DNA of 64,000 nucleotides from Nocardia vulneris (GCF_001613425.1 NZ_BDCI01000036.1:124001-188000), one strand, 5' to 3'. Positions 24,862 to 33,074 are shown, counted from the first letter of the stretch. The notes: generated from the sequence alone by a model not told the origin. Program-made: numbers and translations.

Positions 24862-26199
24862 ATGGAGAAAGCTCCCGGCAACATCGCGGTGGTGCAGACG
24901 GCCCCGGCGCCGCCCGCGGCCGCGCCGCTCGGCTTCGCCGCCGTCCTCGACGAGGCGGGGAAACGGCGGGATCTGTGGCGGATGAAAGCGCTCGCCACCG
25001 GACTGCTCGCGACGGCGACGGTGATCTATCTGTTCTGTCGCTGGCTCGAATCGCGCGGTTCGGGCGGGGACTGGGTCGGCTACCTGCGGGCCGCGTCGGA
25101 GGCGGGCATGGTCGGCGCCTTGGCCGACTGGTTCGCCGTCACCGCGCTGTTCCGGCATCCGCTCGGCCTGCCCATCCCGCACACCGCGATCATCCGGAAG
25201 AAGAAGGATCAGCTCGGCGAGAGCCTCGGGGCGTTCGTCGGCACCAACTTCCTCTCCCCGGAAGTGGTGTCGGCGAAGGTCAATTCGGCGCAGATCTCCT
25301 GGCGGGTGGGGCGCTGGATGGCCGATCCCGGGCACGCCGCCCGGGTCGCGCAGGAGAGTTCCACCCTGCTGCGCGCGGTGGTCGGCGTGCTGCGCGACGA
25401 GGACGTGGAACAGATCATCGACCAGACCATCGTGAAGCGGATCGCCGAACCGCTCTGGGGTCCGCCGATCGGCCGGGTGCTGGCCGAACTGCTGGCCGAC
25501 AACCGGCAGCTCGCGCTGCTCGATCTGCTCGCCGAGCGCGCGCACCAGTGGGCGCTCGGCTCACAGGAGACGATCGACCGGATCGTGCTGCGCGACGCCC
25601 CGCAGTGGGCGCCGAAGTTCGTCAATATCTTGCTGTCCGAGCGGATCTACCGGGAACTGGTCGAGTTCACCTGGAAGGTGCGCTCCAATCCGGAGCACGA
25701 GGTGCGGCTGGCGGCGAATCGTTTTCTCGAGGAATTCGCCGACGATCTCCAGCACGACGACGCCATGATCAAAAAGGCGGAGCGGATCAAGGCGCAGATC
25801 ATGGGCCGCGAGGAAATCACCGGAATGGCCGAGGCGACCTGGCGCGCGGCCAAGCGATTGATCTTGGAATCGGCCGACGATCCGAACAGCACACTGCGGC
25901 GTAAGGTCGGCGAGAATGTGCGGCAACTCGGCGAGCGGTTGCGCGACGACGCCGACATGCGTGCCAAAGTGGACGGGTGGATCGACCGCGGGGCAAGGTA
26001 TCTCGTGGAGAACTACGCCGGGGAGATCTCGACGCTGGTCACCGATACGGTTGCCAGGTGGGATGCCGATGAGGCGAGTAAGAAGATCGAATTGCAGGTC
26101 GGGCGTGACCTGCAATTCATTCGGATCAACGGAACGGTCGTGGGTTCGCTTGCGGGCCTGGCGATCTACACGATCTCGCAGCTGATGTTCGGCGGCTGA
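24862..26199 (+). CDS. DUF445 family membrane-associated protein (Rv0473-like)
   Basis: A protein of about 445 residues of the DUF445/YjiN family. One N-terminal helix (about 40-60) is followed by the family motif GMVGALADWFAVTALFRHPLG and the GLPIPHTAIIRKKKD segment. Long helices follow, with a final hydrophobic segment at the extreme C-terminus (GTVVGSLAGLAIYTISQLMF). Both ends are therefore membrane-anchored with a large soluble coiled part between. Function is unknown in the family. Three in-frame ATGs (24841, 24853, 24862) compete; the last has GGAGG close upstream. It is divergent from TetR, which may control it. Confidence 0.85.
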   Translation: MEKAPGNIAVVQTAPAPPAAAPLGFAAVLDEAGKRRDLWRMKALATGLLATATVIYLFCRWLESRGSGGDWVGYLRAASEAGMVGALADWFAVTALFRHPLGLPIPHTAIIRKKKDQLGESLGAFVGTNFLSPEVVSAKVNSAQISWRVGRWMADPGHAARVAQESSTLLRAVVGVLRDEDVEQIIDQTIVKRIAEPLWGPPIGRVLAELLADNRQLALLDLLAERAHQWALGSQETIDRIVLRDAPQWAPKFVNILLSERIYRELVEFTWKVRSNPEHEVRLAANRFLEEFADDLQHDDAMIKKAERIKAQIMGREEITGMAEATWRAAKRLILESADDPNSTLRRKVGENVRQLGERLRDDADMRAKVDGWIDRGARYLVENYAGEISTLVTDTVARWDADEASKKIELQVGRDLQFIRINGTVVGSLAGLAIYTISQLMFGG

Positions 26200-26227
26200 G
26201 CGACAGCGCGCCGAATGTTTGCCGAGA

Positions 26228-26262
26228 GGGTGCTAACAGACTGCTTGCAATAGTTAGCACCC
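26228..26262. promoter_or_regulatory. Inverted-repeat operator before the XRE-hbhA operon
   Basis: Perfect 10-bp arms GGGTGCTAAC (26228-26237) and GTTAGCACCC (26253-26262) flank a 15-nt spacer containing TTGCAA (26245-26250). The site lies 42 bases before the XRE gene, where autoregulation by that HTH protein is expected. The TAGCACCC core recurs upstream of the ABC1 kinase gene, and GTTAGCA recurs before isocitrate lyase. Confidence 0.6.
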
Positions 26263-26303
26263 TGCCCTAGAATTGAACTCGTACAACCGCCAGAAGGTGA
26301 GTG

Positions 26304-26807
26304 ATGGCAGACCAGCCCGAGGTTTCCGCCGAGTACCCCGAAGGTGCGGCCGAGCAATCGGCCGGCGTCGGAGAAAAAGCGGCGCGCGTCGTCCATGCGG
26401 CGCATGACATCGGAGGCTTCATCAGGGCACAGCGAGAGGCCGCGCAAGTCTCGCTGCGCCAGCTCGCCACCCTTGCGGGAGTGAGCAATCCGTACCTCAG
26501 CCAGATCGAGCGCGGATTGCGCAATCCGTCCGCCGAGGTACTCGCGCAGATCGCCAAGGCCCTGCGGGTGTCTTCGGAGGTGTTGTACGTCCGGGCCGGC
26601 TATCTCGAACAACGGGCACACAGCCCGGTTCGCGATGCCCTGCTTGCCGATACGTCGATCAGCGAACGGCAGAAGCAGGTGCTGCTCGAGATCTATGAAT
26701 CGTTTCGCCGGGAAAACGGAGGGAACGAGCCAGGGGGGGAAGGGGACAGCGCCGTTCCACGCACGAATACCGAAACTCCGCCACGCCAGGAGCACGAAAC
26801 ACCATGA
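26304..26807 (+). CDS. XRE-family transcriptional regulator (Rv0474-like)
   Basis: A 167-residue regulator. A poorly ordered N-terminal arm of about 38 residues is followed by a Cro/C1-type HTH (about 42-97, core VSLRQLATLAGVSNPYLSQI) and a short helical tail ending in an acidic/Gly-rich stretch. The ATG at 26304 has a GAAGG box six bases upstream. Its stop overlaps the hbhA start (ATGA), so regulator and adhesin are co-translated. This order is that of Rv0474-Rv0475 in M. tuberculosis. The palindrome at 26228-26262 is the likely autoregulatory operator. Confidence 0.9.
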   Translation: MADQPEVSAEYPEGAAEQSAGVGEKAARVVHAAHDIGGFIRAQREAAQVSLRQLATLAGVSNPYLSQIERGLRNPSAEVLAQIAKALRVSSEVLYVRAGYLEQRAHSPVRDALLADTSISERQKQVLLEIYESFRRENGGNEPGGEGDSAVPRTNTETPPRQEHETP

Positions 26808-27472
26808 CAGACAAGACCAATCCCACTGTGACCAAGCCGCTGCTCGCCACCGTCGGCGCGGGCGACGCGCTCTACACCGCCGTCACCGATGTCGTCACCC
26901 AGGTGCGTGAGCGCGCCGCGGCCACCGACGTCTCGGCCCGGGTCGAGGAGGCGCGCGAGCGCTTCGCCAACGTGCCCGCCGACGTGCAGGCCCAGTTCGA
27001 GACCCTGCGCGAGCGCCTGGCCGGACTGCCCTCGGAGCTGCCGGAGGACCTCGCCGAACTGCGCGAGAAGTTCACCCCGGAGGAGCTGCGCGCGCTGGCC
27101 GACAAGTACTACCACCAGGTGCTCGACCTCTACGCCGATCTCGCCGTGCGCGGTGAGGAGACGGTCGAGCGGCTGCGCACGAACCACCTGGTCGAGGAGC
27201 AGATCGAGCGCGTCAAGCCGCTCTACACCGACGCCGTGACCCGCGCGGAGGACGTGCTGGGCCGGGTCAACGGCCTGCTCGGCCGCCCGGCCAAGGTCGA
27301 GGACGAGGTCGTCGCGCCGGTCGTCGACGCCGAGGTCGTCACGGTCACCACCGAGACCACCCCGGCCGCCGCCGAGGAGCCCGTCGCGCCGGTCGCCAAG
27401 GCGCCCGCCGCCAAGAAGGCCCCGGCCAAGAAGGCCGCGCCCGCCAAGAAGGCGGCGCCGAAGAAGGCGTGA
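26804..27472 (+). CDS. hbhA: Heparin-binding haemagglutinin-like surface protein (HBHA)
   Basis: A 222-residue homologue of mycobacterial HBHA (199 residues), a surface adhesin that also affects intracellular lipid inclusions. An N-terminal short hydrophobic stretch (LLATVGAGDALYTAVTDVV) leads into long charged coiled-coil helices (about 35-160). The C-terminus is Lys/Ala/Pro-rich, ending KKAAPAKKAAPKKA, the heparan-sulfate-binding and lysine-methylated part in mycobacteria. A Thr/Val/Glu-rich linker of about 40 residues (about 165-200) separates coil and tail, longer than in M. tuberculosis. It is the second gene of the XRE operon and ends before a strong terminator. Confidence 0.9.
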   Translation: MTDKTNPTVTKPLLATVGAGDALYTAVTDVVTQVRERAAATDVSARVEEARERFANVPADVQAQFETLRERLAGLPSELPEDLAELREKFTPEELRALADKYYHQVLDLYADLAVRGEETVERLRTNHLVEEQIERVKPLYTDAVTRAEDVLGRVNGLLGRPAKVEDEVVAPVVDAEVVTVTTETTPAAAEEPVAPVAKAPAAKKAPAKKAAPAKKAAPKKA

Positions 27473-27541
27473 CAACGCCCCGTCACCTGCCGCGCCGAAG
27501 GTCGATTCGGTAGGGCCGCAAGGTGATCGAAGATCGATAAG

Positions 27542-27579
27542 GCAACGCCCCCGCACACCCTGAGGTGCGGGGGCGTTGC
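27542..27579 (+). terminator. Terminator after hbhA
   Basis: Perfect 15-bp arms GCAACGCCCCCGCAC (27542-27556) and GTGCGGGGGCGTTGC (27565-27579) with an 8-nt loop lie 70 bases after the hbhA stop. They end 22 bases before the next start, so the DUF2516 gene needs its own promoter or is made by readthrough. Confidence 0.8.
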
Positions 27580-27601
27580 TCGTATGATGGGAGAGGTGAA
27601 T

Positions 27602-27892
27602 ATGGTGCACGGATTGACCGGGATGATCCTGCTCGTGCTGTGGCTTGCGGCACTAGGCGCGACGATCTTTGCGCTGATTCATGCCGTACGGCAGCGGCCC
27701 GACGCGTTCACCGCGGTAGACAAGCTGACCAAGCCGATCTGGCTGGCCATTCTCGGCGTCGCGGTACTGCTGCTCCTGCTCTCGCCCGCGGGCCTGGGCC
27801 TGCTCTCGTTCGCCGCGATCATCGCGACCGGCGTCTACCTGGCCGATGTGCGGCCGAAGGTGGACGAGATCCAGCGCGGCCCGCGCTGGTGA
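27602..27892 (+). CDS. DUF2516 small membrane protein (Rv0476-like)
   Basis: A 96-residue integral membrane protein with three hydrophobic segments (about 4-26, 42-60 and 62-76) and the motif DAFTAVDKLTKPIWL between them. It matches the DUF2516 family and the position of Rv0476 after hbhA. The ATG at 27602 is chosen because GGAGAGG precedes it; an earlier ATG at 27584 lacks a clear ribosome site. The C-terminal tail YLADVRPKVDEIQRG is cytoplasmic by the positive-inside rule. Function unknown. Confidence 0.8.
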   Translation: MVHGLTGMILLVLWLAALGATIFALIHAVRQRPDAFTAVDKLTKPIWLAILGVAVLLLLLSPAGLGLLSFAAIIATGVYLADVRPKVDEIQRGPRW

Positions 27893-27963
27893 ACTCGCGC
27901 GGCAGCGCCGCGATTATCGCCGGTCGAGCAGTTCCGGCCGCGAATAATCGATAACTTTTGCGT

Positions 27964-27979
27964 GCTTGCACTAGCAAGC
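27964..27979. promoter_or_regulatory. GCTTGC-ACTA-GCAAGC palindrome
   Basis: Six-base arms with a 4-nt centre lie 50 bases upstream of the alpha/beta hydrolase start. The half-site TTGC/GCAA resembles the other TTGCAA sites in this window, so it may belong to the same regulator family. Confidence 0.35.
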
Positions 27980-27992
27980 GGCACGAATCGGA

Positions 27993-28013
27993 GTTACTGT
28001 ATCGAGCAGTAAC
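27993..28013. promoter_or_regulatory. GTTACTG...CAGTAAC operator-like palindrome
   Basis: Perfect 7-bp arms GTTACTG (27993-27999) and CAGTAAC (28007-28013) with a 7-nt spacer sit directly upstream of the AAGGAG ribosome site of the hydrolase gene. A TetR- or GntR-type repressor bound here would block transcription initiation or elongation. Confidence 0.5.
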
Positions 28014-28028
28014 ACAAAGGAGTGTCCG

Positions 28029-29066
28029 ATGCGTGCAATGCTGCCGTCTGCGTTGGCGAACTTCCCGGGACAGATTCGGGGGGCGCTCGACGCACACCGT
28101 GCGAGCCTGCGTTCGCGTACCTACGCGACCGCGGCGTTCAACCCGCCGACCGTCCCGCACGAGCAGATCCCCGTCGTCACCCGCGACGGCGCCCGCCTGC
28201 GGGTGCTCGCCTACGGCGCCGCCGATCGCCCGGTCGTCGTGCTGGTGCACGGGTGGACCTGCAGCATCGAATACTGGAACGCCCAGATCAACGCCTTCGC
28301 CGGCGAGTACCGGGTGATCGCCTTCGACCTGCGCAGCCACGGCGAGAGCGAACCGGGCTCCAGCCCGCTGACCATGGACCTGCTCGCCGACGACCTGGCC
28401 GACGTGCTCGACGCGGCCCTGCGGCCGGGCCAGCGGGCCGTGCTGGTCGGCCACAGCCTCGGCGGTATGACCCTGCAGGCGTGGGCCGGGCGCTACCCCG
28501 AGCGCGTCGCCAAGCAGGCCCTGGCGGTGCTGCTGAACAACAGCGCGCCCGACCGGCTGGTCCTCGAGACCACGGTGGTGCCGCTGCTGAACCGTCCCAT
28601 GCGACTGCTGCAGCTGAAGGTGCCGCTGCCGTTCCTGCTCGGCAGCCTCGGCCTCGGCACGCCGATCGTCTTCCCGCCCATCGCGCCGGTGCGCTGGTTG
28701 TTCGCGCGTCAGGTGATGAGCACCGCGGCCAAGGGCGACGTGCTCGACTACGGCATGAACATCGTGCGCGGCTGCCGGGCCTCGGTGCGGGCCGAGTTCG
28801 GCAAACTGCTCGCGCACATGGACGTCGGGGAAGCCGCGCGCAACCTGGTGGTGCCGACCACCGTGATCGCGGGCGAATTCGACGACCTGACCCCGGTGGT
28901 GCATTCGGAGCGAATCGCCGAAATGGTCCGGGAGACCGGCACACTGGCGCGGTACGTGGTGCTGCCCACCGGCCATCTGGGCAACGTCGAGGCGCACGAG
29001 AAGTTCAACGACGAACTGCGCCACATCCTCGAATCCGCGCGCCAGCGCGTCGAACTCGCGGGCTGA
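28029..29066 (+). CDS. Alpha/beta hydrolase
   Basis: A 345-residue hydrolase of the alpha/beta fold. The oxyanion HGW is at 74-76 and the nucleophile elbow is GHSLGG (Ser143). The acid appears in AGEFDDLTPVV and the His in LPTGHLGN near the C-terminus. Residues 1-40 form an amphipathic extension seen in several actinobacterial lipid-linked hydrolases. AAGGAG is six bases before the ATG. The tight palindrome at 27993-28013 suggests inducible control. Substrate unknown; a lipid or xenobiotic ester is plausible. It replaces Rv0477 relative to M. tuberculosis order. Confidence 0.85.
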   Translation: MRAMLPSALANFPGQIRGALDAHRASLRSRTYATAAFNPPTVPHEQIPVVTRDGARLRVLAYGAADRPVVVLVHGWTCSIEYWNAQINAFAGEYRVIAFDLRSHGESEPGSSPLTMDLLADDLADVLDAALRPGQRAVLVGHSLGGMTLQAWAGRYPERVAKQALAVLLNNSAPDRLVLETTVVPLLNRPMRLLQLKVPLPFLLGSLGLGTPIVFPPIAPVRWLFARQVMSTAAKGDVLDYGMNIVRGCRASVRAEFGKLLAHMDVGEAARNLVVPTTVIAGEFDDLTPVVHSERIAEMVRETGTLARYVVLPTGHLGNVEAHEKFNDELRHILESARQRVELAG

Positions 29067-29079
29067 GCGGCAATCCCCG

Positions 29080-29970
29080 TCAGCTGAAGACGACGGTGCG
29101 CTTGCCGTGCACCAGGACTCGGCCCTCCAGGTGCCAGCGCAGTCCACGGGCCAGCACGACGCGTTCGATATCGCGCCCCTGCCGGACCATGTCGCGCACG
29201 TCGTCGGCGTGATCGATGCGGCTGACGTCCTGCTCGATGATCGGGCCCGCGTCCAATTCCGCCGTGACGTAGTGGCAGGTGGCGCCGATCAGCTTCACCC
29301 CGCGCGCGAACGCCTGGTGATAGGGGCGGGCGCCGACGAAAGACGGCAGGAAGCTGTGGTGGATGTTGATCGCTCTGCCCGCCCAGTGCGCGCACAGCTG
29401 CGGCGGCAACACCTGCATGAACCGGGCCAGCACCACCGCGTCCGGATCGTGCGCGTCGACCAGCGCGCGGACTTCCGCGAACGCCGGTCCGCGTTCGGCC
29501 GGGTCCTTCGGGAACGGCACGTGATGGAACTTCACGCCGTGCGCTTCGGTCAGTCCGGCCAGATCGGGATGGTTGCCGATCACCGCCTCGATCGTCGCGG
29601 GCAACTCGCCGCTCACCGCGCGCCCGAGCAGATCGTGCAGGCAGTGCCCGTCCTTGCTGACCAGCAGCACGGCCCGGCGGCGGGCGCCCGAATCGAGCAA
29701 CTGCCACTCGGTCTCCGGACCGAGCTCCGCCGCCACCCCGGCGAACCGGTCCCGCAACTCCGCGAGCCCGAACGGCACCGTCGCGGCCTTGATCGCCTGC
29801 CGGGTGAAGAACCAGCCGGTGTCGGTATCCGAGTGGTATCCCGCCTCCACGATCGACCCGCCGAACCCGGCGATGAACGAGGTGATCCCGGCGATGATGC
29901 CCGGGCGGTCCGGGCATCCGAGGGTCAGCACGAACCGGCGGTCATCGGAGGTGGCGAGGGTGGAACTCAT
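29080..29970 (-). CDS. purU: Formyltetrahydrofolate deformylase
   Basis: A 296-residue PurU. It hydrolyses 10-formyl-THF to formate and THF, balancing one-carbon pools. An N-terminal ACT domain (about 10-85, starting FVLTLGCPDRPGIIAGI) is the methionine/glycine sensor in E. coli. The C-terminal formyltransferase-like domain contains INIHHSFLPSFVGARPYHQA with the catalytic His, and a later Asp in ATCHYVTAELDAGPIIEQD. Length and motifs are standard. It converges on the alpha/beta hydrolase with only 13 bases between stops. A nested palindrome (30005-30097) lies 35 bases upstream of its start. Confidence 0.95.
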   Translation of the reverse strand: MSSTLATSDDRRFVLTLGCPDRPGIIAGITSFIAGFGGSIVEAGYHSDTDTGWFFTRQAIKAATVPFGLAELRDRFAGVAAELGPETEWQLLDSGARRRAVLLVSKDGHCLHDLLGRAVSGELPATIEAVIGNHPDLAGLTEAHGVKFHHVPFPKDPAERGPAFAEVRALVDAHDPDAVVLARFMQVLPPQLCAHWAGRAINIHHSFLPSFVGARPYHQAFARGVKLIGATCHYVTAELDAGPIIEQDVSRIDHADDVRDMVRQGRDIERVVLARGLRWHLEGRVLVHGKRTVVFS

Positions 29971-30004
29971 CCGTCGATATTATTGGCCGCGTGGCCGCGG
30001 CGGT

Positions 30005-30097
30005 GTTCGCGGCCCTTTTTGTCTCGCGTCTCAGCTGTCGAGACTTGCGCCTGCGGCGCGTGCGCTTCGACAGCTGAGACGCGAGACGGCCGCGAAC
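30005..30097. repeat. Nested palindromic element, copy B
   Basis: Outer arms GTTCGCGGCC (30005-30014) and GGCCGCGAAC (30088-30097); perfect 21-nt inner arms (30021-30041 and 30067-30087); 25-nt loop (30042-30066). The inner arm sequence is different from copy A and partly different from copy C, yet fully self-complementary. A shared tail GGTCGCTCGTCGGGCTCGCT follows at 30098. It lies between the GNAT gene and purU, both on the minus strand. Confidence 0.95.
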
Positions 30098-30163
30098 GGT
30101 CGCTCGTCGGGCTCGCTCCGTGGTGTGGCGTCAGATGGTGATCTCGCCCCGCCGAAGGTGCGC

Positions 30164-30703
30164 TCAGAGCTCGTAGAAGGGTTCCGGGTAGCGGAATTCG
30201 CCGGTGATCTGCGAGTCGTAGGCGCTGAGCGGGCGGACCTGGAAATGCGAGACCCAGGACGGGTCGTCGGGGGTGATGCCGAGCCGGGCGGCGGGGACGA
30301 AGCCGAAGCGCGGGTAGTAGTCCAGGTGGCCGAGCAGACAGACCAGTGGTTCGTCGAGCGCGTCGGCGGCGCCGAGGACGGCGTGCATCAGCGCCGCGCC
30401 CACCCCGCTGCCCTGGTGCTCGGCTAGCACGCCGATCGGGCCCAGCGCCAGCGCCGGGAACGGGCCGACCGCGGCCCGGGTCAGGCAGACGTGACCGACC
30501 ACGGTGTCGTACTCCACCGCGACCATCGAGAGGGTGGGTATCCAGCCCGCATCGCTGCGCAGCCGGGCGACCAGGTCGACCTCGGGCGGTTCGGCGTCCG
30601 GCGGTGCCGCCGGGTCGCGGTCCGCGGCCTGCGGTCCGAACGCACTGCGATGGACGGCCGCAATCGCCGCGATGTCGTCGGCGCGTTCGCGACGGATCAG
30701 CAC
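30164..30703 (-). CDS. GNAT-family N-acetyltransferase
   Basis: A 179-residue acetyltransferase of the GCN5-related family. The acetyl-CoA site is visible in ALGPIGVLAEHQGSGVGAAL (the Q/RxxGxG/A loop is QGSGVG), followed by LGHLDYYPRFGF typical of the YhbS-like subgroup. The GTG at 30703 is preferred because GGAGGAG precedes it; the open frame continues upstream across the divergent deoC start but without a ribosome site. The acceptor substrate is unknown. It is divergent from deoC. Confidence 0.85.
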   Translation of the reverse strand: MLIRRERADDIAAIAAVHRSAFGPQAADRDPAAPPDAEPPEVDLVARLRSDAGWIPTLSMVAVEYDTVVGHVCLTRAAVGPFPALALGPIGVLAEHQGSGVGAALMHAVLGAADALDEPLVCLLGHLDYYPRFGFVPAARLGITPDDPSWVSHFQVRPLSAYDSQITGEFRYPEPFYEL

Positions 30704-30860
30704 GGTGTTGTCTCCTCCCGAACCAAGTAGAGCCCCATCCGCACACGTTAACCAGTCGGCCGCCGCGTCACTACCGTCGATCCGGCACCAGTACGAGTGT
30801 GCGGGAAGTGTCGCCAGGCGCGCAACGGAATTCGCCACCGGTGTGCCAGACTCTCGGGCC

Positions 30861-31529
30861 ATGGCTAGTTCCGCGTCACCGACCAGGGCCGAAGTGGCCG
30901 CCATGATCGATCACACGCTGCTGGCGCCGGGGGCGACCCCCGCCGACGTCGCCGCGCTGATCGACGAAGCCCGTGAACTGGGGGTGCTGGCGATCTGCGT
31001 GTCGCCGTCGATGCTGCCGGTGCGGGCGCCCGGGCTGGTGCTGGCCACCGTCGCCGGATTCCCTTCGGGCAAACACCATTCGCTGGTCAAGGGCGCGGAG
31101 GCGCGGCTGGCCGTGGATCAGGGCGCGGCCGAGGTGGACATGGTGATCGACGTCGGTGCCGCCCTGGCGGGCGAATACAACGCGGTGCTCGCCGATATCG
31201 TCACGGTGCGCGAGGCGATCGGCGACCGGGCGGTGCTGAAGGTGATCATCGAGGCGGCCGCGCTGCCGGACGCCGCGATCGTCGAGGTGTGCCGGGCCGC
31301 CGAACGTGCCGGCGCGGATTTCGTGAAGACCTCCACCGGCTTTCATCCCGCGGGCGGCGCCAGTGTACACGCCGTCGAGTTGATGGCGGCGACCGTGGGC
31401 GGGCGGCTCGGCGTCAAGGCCAGCGGCGGTATCCGCACCGCCGAGGCCGCGGCGGAACTGATCGCGGCGGGTGCGACGCGACTCGGACTGTCGAAATCGC
31501 GTGAAGTGCTGGCAGGCTTTTCGGCCTGA
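30861..31529 (+). CDS. deoC: Deoxyribose-phosphate aldolase
   Basis: A 222-residue class I aldolase (M. tuberculosis DeoC has 224). It cleaves 2-deoxyribose-5-phosphate to glyceraldehyde-3-phosphate and acetaldehyde in deoxynucleoside salvage. The Schiff-base lysine is in ADFVKTSTGF (Lys156), with the second catalytic Lys in VKASGGIRT (Lys186) and the Asp in EVDMVIDVG. No clear Shine-Dalgarno precedes the ATG, so the mRNA may be leaderless. The gene sits where Rv0478 lies in mycobacteria and ends at a bidirectional terminator. Confidence 0.95.
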   Translation: MASSASPTRAEVAAMIDHTLLAPGATPADVAALIDEARELGVLAICVSPSMLPVRAPGLVLATVAGFPSGKHHSLVKGAEARLAVDQGAAEVDMVIDVGAALAGEYNAVLADIVTVREAIGDRAVLKVIIEAAALPDAAIVEVCRAAERAGADFVKTSTGFHPAGGASVHAVELMAATVGGRLGVKASGGIRTAEAAAELIAAGATRLGLSKSREVLAGFSA

Positions 31530-31540
31530 GCAGACCGCGG

Positions 31541-31600
31541 GCGGCCGAGCGCCAGGCGATTTCGGCCCGTAGCGGGTAGAAGTCGTTGGCGCTCGGCCGC
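31541..31600. terminator. Long-loop hairpin between deoC and the DUF2993 gene
   Basis: Perfect 14-bp arms GCGGCCGAGCGCCA (31541-31554) and TGGCGCTCGGCCGC (31587-31600) separated by 32 nt, followed by TTTC. It lies between convergent genes and can serve both strands. Confidence 0.65.
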
Positions 31601-31610
31601 TTTCGTCCGG

Positions 31611-32342
31611 TTATGCGCAGGTGGCGTTGCTGTCACCGGTCGCGGCCGGCAGCTCGGCGCGGGTACCGGCGAGCTTGACCGCGATGCCGTTGTCGGTGAC
31701 CTTCACCTCGGTCGGCCGCATGTTGTACGGGTAGCTCTGCAGGCTCTGGGTGAACACCTCGACGATGCCCTGCACCAGGTCGGTCGGCAGGCCCATGCCG
31801 AGCAGCTGGGCCGACATCGTCTCCACCTCGATGACACCGTTCTTGATCACCGGCTGCACCTGCAGCTGGGCCAGCCCGCCGAGCACGTCCAGCGACAGCA
31901 TGTCCGAACTCGGCGTCGACCGGACGCCGCTGACCAGGTTGCCCAGCGTCTGCCGGATGCCGTCGTTGCTCCAGGTGACCTCGGCCGACGAACTGCCGAT
32001 GGCGCCGCCGCCGCGCCCGTTGTCCACGACCTCGACATCGTGGAATTCGGCGTGCACCACCATGCCGACCGCGGGACCGAACTTGGTGTCGTCACTGTCC
32101 ACTGTCACAGTGGGCACCTTGCCGTCGATCCAGGTGATCAGCATCGGTTTGAAGCCGAAGCCGACATCGATCTTCGACCCCATCTCCTTCTCGAATTGTG
32201 TACTGATGCAGCGGGACACGGTGTGCCGGGCGTACGCTTCGCCGCCGACCAGCACCGTGGCCAGCAGGATCGCCACCACGGTCAGGGCGATCAGCAGGGT
32301 CCGCCGGTTGATCGTCGAGCTGGACGGAGACTTGGTATTCAT
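31611..32342 (-). CDS. DUF2993 (LmeA-like) membrane-anchored phospholipid-binding protein
   Basis: A 243-residue exported protein with a short basic N-terminus, one transmembrane or signal-anchor helix (about 15-38), and a DUF2993 domain. The same family includes mycobacterial LmeA, which supports lipomannan elongation and binds phospholipids. Typical features are VSRCISTQFEKEMGSKIDVGFG after the helix and repeated beta strands. Two Cys (near 44 and at the C-terminus) might pair. It should act on the outer membrane face. Which mycobacterial member is orthologous cannot be decided from the sequence alone. Confidence 0.75.
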   Translation of the reverse strand: MNTKSPSSSTINRRTLLIALTVVAILLATVLVGGEAYARHTVSRCISTQFEKEMGSKIDVGFGFKPMLITWIDGKVPTVTVDSDDTKFGPAVGMVVHAEFHDVEVVDNGRGGGAIGSSSAEVTWSNDGIRQTLGNLVSGVRSTPSSDMLSLDVLGGLAQLQVQPVIKNGVIEVETMSAQLLGMGLPTDLVQGIVEVFTQSLQSYPYNMRPTEVKVTDNGIAVKLAGTRAELPAATGDSNATCA

Positions 32343-32435
32343 GCGGCCGATTCTTCCGCACATTTCTGTGCCGTCTCTGAGGGGTCTTTGAGGGCTTCGA
32401 TTGTGACATCTGACACAAGAATCGGGCGTAGCCTG

Positions 32436-33050
32436 ATGCACATGGCTGGCGATGCGGTGGGCCGCGCTCTCGGATCCGCGGAACACGGCTGGCGTGTGCT
32501 GCGGCGATTGGCCGGTCGGCATGCCGGTTTCTTCACCACCCGGCAGGTGTTGCGCACCGGATGCGAGGCACAGGTCCGCGCCGGTCTCGGGGCGGGCACG
32601 GTGACCAGGGCCGGGGTCGGCATGCTGCGGCTGGCGGAATGGCCGACCGGCCCGCTGGACGAATACGCCATGTGGGCGGCCTGGTTCGACGGGGCCGCCG
32701 CGGTCTCCCACCACAGCGCCGCCGACCTGCACGGCATCGGCCGGCTGCGGCCGCGATTCCTGCACCTGTCGGTGGGGGCCGGCCGGCCGCCGGTGACGCC
32801 GCGGCTGGTGGTGCTGCGCCGCTCGCTGATCGGCGCGGAGATCGAGTCCGCGGGGCCCTTCCTGGTCACCACGCCGCTGCGCACGGTGCTCGACCTCGCC
32901 GAAAGTGATATCGGCCAGACCGCCCTGGACGAGGTGATCGGCGACGCCGTCGCCATCAGCCGCTGCACCGCTGACGAAATACGTTCGGCCAGTGCGCAGT
33001 TGACACCCCGCGCGGTGGAAAGGGTGCGCCGGGCGCTGTCCGGGGCGTAG
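32436..33050 (+). CDS. AbiEi-like antitoxin-type protein, solitary
   Basis: A 204-residue protein resembling AbiEi-family antitoxin/regulators: an N-terminal winged-helix region (LRRLAGRHAGFFTTRQVLRTG), then the segment AAWFDGAAAVSHHSAADLHG and a beta-rich part, and a C-terminal helical region with LVTTPLRTVLDLAESD. In type IV systems AbiEi represses its operon and counters the AbiEii nucleotidyltransferase. No AbiEii-like gene lies next to it; its neighbours are the divergent DUF2993 gene and a convergent methyltransferase. Such orphans are common in actinobacteria. ATG at 32436 is used. Confidence 0.65.
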   Translation: MHMAGDAVGRALGSAEHGWRVLRRLAGRHAGFFTTRQVLRTGCEAQVRAGLGAGTVTRAGVGMLRLAEWPTGPLDEYAMWAAWFDGAAAVSHHSAADLHGIGRLRPRFLHLSVGAGRPPVTPRLVVLRRSLIGAEIESAGPFLVTTPLRTVLDLAESDIGQTALDEVIGDAVAISRCTADEIRSASAQLTPRAVERVRRALSGA

Positions 33051-33074
33051 CGGATCGCGGTGACCCGCTGCCGG

